From Cephalothrix spiralis (lineage: Eukaryota > Nemertea > Palaeonemertea > Archinemertea > Cephalotrichidae): a DNA stretch of 10,994 nucleotides. Positions 1-10,994 of the stretch are shown here, piece after piece. Below the pieces are notes generated by a model. That model ran no database searches and was not told where the DNA came from. It saw only the letters and a list, made by a program, of their open reading frames with translations. Numbering within the stretch: the first letter of the stretch is position 1; every line of letters begins with the position of its first letter. A program made the position numbers and the translations under genes. The DNA is taken from assembly GCA_032353305.1 (NCBI GenBank), contig JAUCNG010385481.1, forward strand, positions 1 to 10,994, given 5' to 3'.

Positions 1-737
1 GTACAATACCCCCATTGTTATGCTAATTCAACCCCATTGTTCGTGACTGTGCATTTTGAAACTCGTCTGAAGTAAAACCATATAACTACTTATAGCTGCC
101 TCTTAGGTGCTTTATTTGGGGTCGGCATTTCAAGCATGCGCAGTACGAAATTGTTTTGGAATATATATGCATGCAGTTGCAGTTAAATAACAGTATATTC
201 CGGTACATCAGTGGATGTTTCTTTCTGATGCATTCATATTGTTCTGAAACCAACCGTTTTTAGACGCTGAATAACGTAATCCTACTCTCGTTATCAAAGC
301 TAGTGTGGCCCCACGATTAGGAACGAGGTTGGTCTCATCGCAGCGCCACACCAAATAATTTCAAATTTTGGAATAACAACCCTACATTTATATAAAATTG
401 ATTGGTTTTAAGCCATAAAAATGTATTTTGAACAGAAACATACCCAAAAACCGGAACACCCGTTGTTTTATCTATAAAATGCGCATGCACAAGCTTAAAC
501 CTCAACTGCGCGCATATCACGGAAACTCTGAGGCTGCGCTTGCTTAATAAGCCAACCGCAAGGGGCTTTAACCTCAAAAGGGATTTGGTGGGCTTCTCCG
601 ACCTTTCCGTCAGTCGTGAACCCGTCAGTAGCGGCACGTACCCTATCCCTAATGCTTAGGGACATGTTGAAATGATGTTGACTCGACCTGGCCTGTTGTA
701 CAGTAGTTTAAAATATTGTTTTATTTTCACATTTCAG
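1..737 (+). other. CaMKK intron upstream of exon a (3' part), with repeat debris
   Basis: No coding exon for the glycine-rich loop or the ATP-anchoring Lys is visible here, so this appears to be intron. It contains two copies of CCCCATTGTT near 10-43. A 7-bp inverted pair GTGTGGC/GCCACAC (303-309, 345-351) flanks one copy of the 11-mer GGAACGAGGTT (320-330). A diverged half-copy of the foldback family lies at about 380-520. The short open frames here have no recognisable domain. Confidence 0.6.
380..520. repeat. Diverged half-copy of the foldback element family
   Basis: Bases 417-445 (AAAATGTATTTT followed by GAACAGAAACATACCC) match the right arm of the element at 1048-1569 (1350-1380). Similarity continues downstream: CGTTGT, a GCGCATGC core (481-488) and a CTCAACTGCGCGC stretch (501-513) correspond to CGTTGT, CGCATGCGC and CTCGACCGCGCG in the right arm at about 1397-1446. 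Bases 380-400 contain an inverted TACATTTATATAAAAT that may be what remains of the other arm. Alignment was by eye; edges are approximate. Confidence 0.5.
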
Positions 738-5952
<5,215 letters not shown>

Positions 5953-6455
5953 TAACATCGTTTATGGTCGTTTATGCAACTAACAGTAGCAGTGATAATT
6001 CATCATCCCACACCCAATTACGTTATACGATACTATCAACAGTGTCTACATATCTTTACTATTATCACATTTACATGTATAGGATAAACAATGCTAGCAT
6101 ATATCTCAATAAGAATTTTCGTAGAAATTTAATTTAACTATTAAATTTTATGGGTTCAGACCCGAAACTCGTCCCAATCGAACCATGCACGAACCGCCAG
6201 TGACCGCCAGAAACGCCAAGGCCTCGACAAATGTCGTAAAATTTTCTTCAAATAGCCTTAACAATCAATTGTAATATAATGGCGCCACTGTCGACTCGAC
6301 ACAACTAACAAAAATGAATACAATGACGACCGAAACAGCCGAAAATGTTTAACTTTAGTTGCACATTGTGTTAGGAGCGAAATAGTGCCATAGACTAAGT
6401 GCTCACTGCTCAGACAGTGTAACATGGAATAATTGCGCGTAGGATTAGAAAAAGC

Positions 6456-6736
6456 GCCACCTGGATAAGGATTTGTAGCATTCAATATTCACAATTTTAT
6501 TTATTCTAAACCGCGCAGAATATCTAGCAGTGGGGAGAAGGATTCTTTTAGAAGTCTAAAAAAATAAATTACTATGTTAAAAAAGTATATATTTACTCAT
6601 TAAAGGACATTTTTCGTATAAATTTAAAATTAAAAGAATCATTCACCCCACTCTACAGCACTCTATGAATATTATGCGCGGTTTAAAATAAATAAAATTG
6701 TGAGTATTGAATGCTACAAATCGTTATCCAGGTGGC
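6456..6736. mobile_element. Long inverted repeat (MITE-like), arms about 94 nt
   Basis: Outer ends GCCACCTGGATAA and its near-complement TTATCCAGGTGGC define 6456-6549 and 6642-6736. Within the arms, 6472-6505 and 6687-6720 are reverse complements with one mismatch in 34. Further inside, CCGCGCA and CAGTGGGG/GAGTGGGG blocks pair with small gaps. The central 90 nt is AT-rich and unpaired. No coding capacity. Confidence 0.7.
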
Positions 6737-7976
6737 AGCACTTGAGAGACTCACTTACAGCATTCGCACTGCGATACTGATTGATATGATCATCATATTA
6801 TGCAGTGTCTATGTTAGTCTATGCTAGTGCTATACAGTATACAGAACAAGCGACAATGCAAATGCTGCGGTAGAATCGTGAACTAATTTCCGGAGTAAAG
6901 TTTAGATATGTCACTCCAGCTCGCCATCTCTTATTCTAAATCTCGAAAAATCATCTGAACGTAACAAACACTTCACCATTGTATTTGTTATTGTTATTGT
7001 AGATTCAGATCAATACTCATGATTTTCGATATAAATTCTTCCATGATTATGATCTTGCATTAGTGAATTTCATTTTGTTATTAAAGTAAACAGTACAACA
7101 AAGCTTCAGTCTGGTAACCAGGCAAATCCATTACCTAGAAGACTTCCCTTGTACCTGTCTCTCTGTAACTTGATTCTGCTATTGATTGAACGAAGCTTAT
7201 GTGATTTTAGTTCAGTTATGGCGCTAAATTGATTCTGTGAAATTATACCCCAAGTGAGCGTTTTTTCATAAAAACGCCTCCGCGATTTAGTATTCAAAAT
7301 TCCATTACTTTGACAATATTTCGATTTTGATGTGGTAAAATGATAATACCCATACCCAACAGTTTAATAATGGAACCTCTTAATGAACTTGATTCGTTGA
7401 CATTTAAATATCACAAGTTATCACTATAGGTAATGTAGGTAAATTATTAAAACCGCGAGGGTCGAGGAACTCCATATCTATTAACGCGCCCCGTATTGTT
7501 AGTAATCAGTACAGAGAGAGTACCTTATGGAACAGATTCTTCTGGATTTAGAAACGATGCGATGCGACGAAAGTCCAGGTGATTGCTCTATTCTAAACAA
7601 TGATGAATCATCTAACGCACTCTACTCGACTCTACTTGGTTGCAACCCCATGAAATTGCACTTTTCGTAACAATCATCAGAATTGACTAGAACCTTTAGA
7701 TAAAATACTATATCGGCCAAAGTCATTTGGAAGTAACGTAGTAGATCCCTATTAAGGGCCACTTAACAAATTATTGTTTGCGTTTTTTTCACTTATTGAA
7801 ATTTAATCTTGGTCCTGATACATCTAAATGTCATATCCATCTAAATTAATTAATTCATGGCAATTCCTCAAAGTGCTTAAAAAACATGATTTTCAAATAT
7901 ATTGCATTAAATCAAAAATATTTTACTTGCAAAATATATATAAAAGCACTAAATTACATTATATTGGATTGGCTTA

Positions 7977-8105
7977 AACAGTTATTAAGGAGTAAGGCGC
8001 AGTCGATTTTGAGGTCTGCGCATGCGCGAATTATGTCTGTCAAAGATTATACATTATTTACAGAGCCTAACAATTAGCCGTTTTTTAGATCTACACTTCA
8101 ATGTA
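7977..8105 (+). repeat. Dispersed repeat with GCGCATGC core, copy 1
   Basis: Matches 10787-10922 in the same orientation. Shared blocks include GTCGA..TTGAG, CTGCGCATGC.CGAATT, ATGTCTG.CAAAGAT.ATACA, ATTTACA, TAGCCGTTT or AAGCCGTTT, and AGAT followed by TTCAAT. Copy 2 has 18 extra nt after CGAATT, and copy 1 has about 7 extra near ACAGAGCCTAAC. It lies just beyond the 3' end of the BTB-Kelch gene. Confidence 0.7.
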
Positions 8106-8171
8106 TCATTCTTGCTAATATCGTAATCCTGTTTTATATCCAAATCCCGACGAAGTCACGAATTCTCCAAA

Positions 8172-9881
8172 TTATATTGAAAGAATTGAGCCTGTAGAGT
8201 GAGTTATTGTTTGTTCAAAATCACCTATCTTAGTCCAATTGTCGGTGGGAGCATCATAAGCATCAATGGAAGTAGTATTTCCTCCAAAGACGTATATGAT
8301 GTTATCCCTAGAAACACAATTTGCGTAACTCCTTGCCACTAACTTATTTTTCATCTTAATCAATGTTTTCTGCTGCGGTAAATATTCTTCAACTTTATTT
8401 GAATCACCGGAAATATCGCCACCGAAAATAAAAATCCTTTCGCAAACGCTTGCAGCTCTTGCGCCAAAGCGAGGCTTAGAAAGGGCACCGCCATCCGTCC
8501 AAGTATTAGTAAAAACATTATACACATATATACTGTTTAATATTTTACTGGGACTAGTGAATCCGCCAAAGCAATAAATGTAATTTCCATCGGCCGAACT
8601 GCAGGTAGCCATCCAAGCAATAGTAATTGGTACTTCTGCTAACGGTGACCACCTATCTTCAACGGAATCATAACACTCTAATGTGCGTAGCTTAGAAGAG
8701 CCGCGAGCATCATTATATCCACCTATCACATACAATTTAGCACCGATTTCTACCAAGCTGTGCCCATATCTTTTGTCTTTCATTTTGGCTTTCTCTAACC
8801 ATTCGTCCATAACTGGACAATAGCAGTAAACAGAATTCAGGACGTTTTTATTATCAGTAATCCCGCCAACAACATACAATTTGTTGTCTATAACAGCAGA
8901 GGCTGATTCTGATATAGCTAATGGGAGATCTTTCAGGTTTGACGTAGTTTTCTTTTCAAGGTCAAACGCATAGACGTTTTGAATTATTTTACCATCAACC
9001 ATACCACCAGCTATGACTATTGCAGCCGCTTTGGCAGTCTTACGTTTTGTTTTGATCACTTTGAAACTGAGTTCTTTCTTCATACCACTGGCCAGATAAT
9101 CGACTAACTCGGCATTAAAATCTTGAGCTGCACTATTCAATCTAATCATCGGATGACGCATCAATTTTGAAACTGCTTCAAAATCCAACATATCCAAACG
9201 AAGTAGTTTTAAGAACGCGTCTAATTTGTTACAGCGTTGGGCTGGACAATGTTCAACCCATAACAAAAGTGCGTCCAGAACCTCTTCTTCAGACTTAACG
9301 AGTAAATCATCCGAAATAATGATACTCTTCAATATATCATCAGTTAACTCCAAGAAATCATTCCTAGAAGCAATTTCTTGGAAGTTCTTGCGGATGTAGT
9401 CAAGGCAATGTTTCTTCAACGATTCAATCTTCATTTTGTTTGAAACAATCAAAAGTTTTATAACGTTTGAACCGTTAACAATTTCTGGTGGAAAGGCATC
9501 GTCTATCGCAGGTTGCAGAGAATCAACTTGAAGCAAATTTGCTTCATTTAAAAATGCTTCAATGCAATCAATTGGTACAAGTACTGTACTTGTATAGATG
9601 AAATCAAGAATAAGTTCTAATGTTCTCTCACTGCAAATATTTGAAACATCAATTTTGAACGAACCTATATTCCCTTCTAGACATTTAAATATTTCATCCT
9701 CGAAATACTTACTAGTAGCGGCTATGATATTTGAATGACACTTAAACACTTTGCTATCCACTATTATTTCAAGGTCACAGAGTTTAGAATCCTTCCAGTA
9801 GTTACCAATCTTCTGTAACAAAACTGAATGGTGATCAGTATTATTTAAAGTTATATAAGTTAACGATCCTATTCCTGCCAT
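8172..9881 (-). CDS. BTB-BACK-Kelch (Kelch-like) protein, intronless
   Basis: A single uninterrupted 569-codon frame reads from the ATG at 9881 to TAA at 8174-8172. The frame is open eight codons further upstream (to 9905), but without another ATG, so I choose MAGIGSLTYITLNN as the N-terminus. A BTB domain spans about residues 19-125 (LCDLEIIVDSKVFKCHSNIIAA, a typical BTB core in two pieces around residues 34-55). BACK spans about 130-240, with the hallmark LLVKSEEEVLDALLLWVEH at 193-211. Six kelch repeats follow, with double glycines at 292-293, 339-340, 387-388, 439-440, 487-488 and 533-534; most carry a downstream aromatic strand and Trp (for example EDRWSPL and TNTWTDG). Length and order match Kelch-like proteins, which bind CUL3 through BTB-BACK and recruit ubiquitination substrates through the beta-propeller. 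The specific subfamily and substrate are not identifiable. The intact frame suggests a functional gene. It is antisense to, and probably nested in, the CaMKK gene. Confidence 0.95.
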   Translation of the reverse strand: MAGIGSLTYITLNNTDHHSVLLQKIGNYWKDSKLCDLEIIVDSKVFKCHSNIIAATSKYFEDEIFKCLEGNIGSFKIDVSNICSERTLELILDFIYTSTVLVPIDCIEAFLNEANLLQVDSLQPAIDDAFPPEIVNGSNVIKLLIVSNKMKIESLKKHCLDYIRKNFQEIASRNDFLELTDDILKSIIISDDLLVKSEEEVLDALLLWVEHCPAQRCNKLDAFLKLLRLDMLDFEAVSKLMRHPMIRLNSAAQDFNAELVDYLASGMKKELSFKVIKTKRKTAKAAAIVIAGGMVDGKIIQNVYAFDLEKKTTSNLKDLPLAISESASAVIDNKLYVVGGITDNKNVLNSVYCYCPVMDEWLEKAKMKDKRYGHSLVEIGAKLYVIGGYNDARGSSKLRTLECYDSVEDRWSPLAEVPITIAWMATCSSADGNYIYCFGGFTSPSKILNSIYVYNVFTNTWTDGGALSKPRFGARAASVCERIFIFGGDISGDSNKVEEYLPQQKTLIKMKNKLVARSYANCVSRDNIIYVFGGNTTSIDAYDAPTDNWTKIGDFEQTITHSTGSILSI

Positions 9882-10045
9882 TGCTATACGACCTAAAATA
9901 ACCACTTCGAATTGTTAATCACAATATTCCTGATAAACGTTGTATTATATGAATACCCTGATATCTATTATCAGTCTTTAGTCCTATACGTTGGTGAAAA
10001 ATAGGTTATTGACTTAAAATAACAAAATCCATAGACACAGAAAAA

Positions 10046-10061
10046 CTTTATAACTTTATAA
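10046..10061 (-). promoter_or_regulatory. Tandem TATA-like boxes upstream of the BTB-Kelch gene
   Basis: Two tandem copies of CTTTATAA on the + strand read TTATAAAGTTATAAAG on the - strand, about 165-180 nt before the ATG. The position is plausible for a core promoter of the intronless gene, but in AT-rich DNA such words are common and nothing else supports it. Confidence 0.2.
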
Positions 10062-10260
10062 CGGTATCATATAGCTTTGTCAGTGATATAATTTTATGTT
10101 ATCGCAATATGGAGTACGCCCGATAGTTCGGTATACGGAAAGACTTGCATAGAACGGAAAGCGAAACCAAAACTAATACATATTTACGCGTATCGATCTT
10201 CGAAGAGGAAAATAGGCAAAATAGATCCAAACTGTTTGGATTGAATATACTTATCAGATC

Positions 10261-10321
10261 TTATCATGTGGTAATATAAATTGTTAGTAAGTAGGTTGTG
10301 ATTTATAAAACCACATGATAA
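10261..10321. repeat. Hairpin, 21-bp stem
   Basis: TTATCATGTGGTAATATAAAT (arms 10261-10281) and 10301-10321 are reverse complements at 19 of 21 positions, with a 19-nt loop. An extra ATACTTATC at 10247-10255 partly duplicates the outer stem. It lies about 380 nt upstream of the BTB-Kelch start codon. No precursor-RNA family is recognised. Confidence 0.5.
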
Positions 10322-10786
10322 GTATATGGCTGCGTAGAGCGCTCTAGCCATGGAACATTTACAAATCTAAGCATCTTTGTCGTCCTTTCTATAAACAGGT
10401 TTTACCAGGATGAGATATTCCTGATAAACCGTACCAAGTGCCCTATAGTTCTACAGGTGCTCCGTGCTCAGTAATACATTGTATTAGATGATTACTGACG
10501 ATTTTTATAGCATTTAGCCAATCAGTGATAGAGCACACAGATCGTAAAATGTAAACATCGATGAAATCTATACCCGTGTTATTATAAATCGACATCTGGT
10601 AGCCGTAAGCGATCATAATAGAGAGGCTGACGCACCTCTAGGACTATAGGCACTTGACCGTGCTGTATTAAATGAATTATTCGTAGTTCGTAAGCTTGCG
10701 GATCCTCTTTAATATCTTACTTGCATTTTGCACTTTACAATTATATACCTTATACAGGATTTGCTATGTAAACGTACCAACGTATA

Positions 10787-10922
10787 AAACAATTAAGAAG
10801 TTAAACATTGTCGAGATTGAGTTCTGCGCATGCACGAATTGAGTTTTTAAATATTTATGTCTGCCAAAGATCATACAATAATTTACAATAAGCCGTTTCT
10901 AGATTAAGCTGCAATTCAATAC
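10787..10922 (+). repeat. Dispersed repeat with GCGCATGC core, copy 2
   Basis: Same-orientation partner of 7977-8105, located about 0.9 kb upstream of the BTB-Kelch start codon. Weaker similarity (for example CTTACTTGCA at about 10718-10727, compared with TTTTACTTGCA near 7921) suggests both copies may begin about 60 nt earlier. Confidence 0.7.
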
Positions 10923-10994
10923 ACCCTGTTAAATCTTTGACTTTTTAGTACAGGTCGAAAATTTTTATCAAAATTATTTTTTCTGAATGTTCTG

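Larger units (their letters stand above)
9906..10994. other. 5' flank of the BTB-Kelch gene, non-coding
   Basis: No exon is recognised on either strand. Contents are the tandem TATA-like boxes (10046-10061), the hairpin at 10261-10321 and an inverted pair at 10435-10459/10633-10656. There is also a 15-nt direct repeat ATATTCCTGATAAAC (9924-9938 and 10415-10429) and the repeat copy at 10787-10922. It includes the promoter region of the - strand gene and is presumably still CaMKK intron on the + strand. Confidence 0.6.

Noticed and set aside
335-637. A 100-codon open frame on the - strand.
   Set aside because: It has no recognisable domain, overlaps the diverged repeat copy at 380-520, and has low-complexity basic composition typical of chance frames.
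7886-8077. A 63-codon + strand frame.
   Set aside because: It lies across the GCGCATGC repeat copy and AT-rich flank; no domain and no conservation of the frame in the second repeat copy.
9882-9905. Eight additional in-frame codons before the BTB-Kelch ATG.
   Set aside because: They contain no ATG and would need a GTG start, which is not expected for a nuclear gene; MAGIGS at 9881 is the natural start.

Overview
The window is eukaryotic nuclear DNA, very probably from an invertebrate animal. The evidence is short phase-compatible exons bounded by GT/AG splice sites, introns of 0.6-1.9 kb, AT-rich intron sequence full of inverted-repeat elements, and two animal-type gene families. I cannot name the phylum with confidence.

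Gene 1 (+ strand, partial): five exons at 738-896, 2092-2113, 2723-2814, 3785-3858 and 5782-5931 splice in frame into 165 codons of a calcium/calmodulin-dependent protein kinase kinase (CaMKK). They cover the Arg-Pro-rich insert typical of CaMKK, helix C, the hinge, the HRDIKPSN catalytic loop, the DFG motif and the activation segment to a PPE (usual APE) motif. The glycine-rich loop and ATP-anchoring lysine must lie upstream of the window. The rest of the C-lobe (the DVW region onward) and the calmodulin-binding tail must lie downstream, because I find no matching exon between 5932 and 10994.

Gene 2 (- strand, complete, intronless): 8172-9881 encodes a 569-residue BTB-BACK-Kelch protein with six kelch repeats, the architecture of CUL3 substrate adaptors. 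Because the kinase gene is still open at 5931, gene 2 most likely sits inside a CaMKK intron of more than 5 kb, in antisense orientation.

Non-coding sequence: the introns hold several foldback or MITE-like elements. One related family is at about 380-520, 1048-1569 and 2282-2654. A compact element with nested repeats is at 4050-4287, and a long inverted repeat is at 6456-6736. A dispersed repeat with a GCGCATGC core occurs in the same orientation on both sides of the BTB-Kelch gene (7977-8105 and 10787-10922). Intron 4 also holds an open, splice-bounded, 156-nt phase 0-0 segment (5116-5271) that could be a cassette exon or a decayed coding fragment.

The two proteins have no obvious shared pathway. 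Their association looks positional (nested, antisense), not functional. I see no clearly new biological system; the nested gene with flanking repeats and the candidate cassette exon are the points most worth checking.
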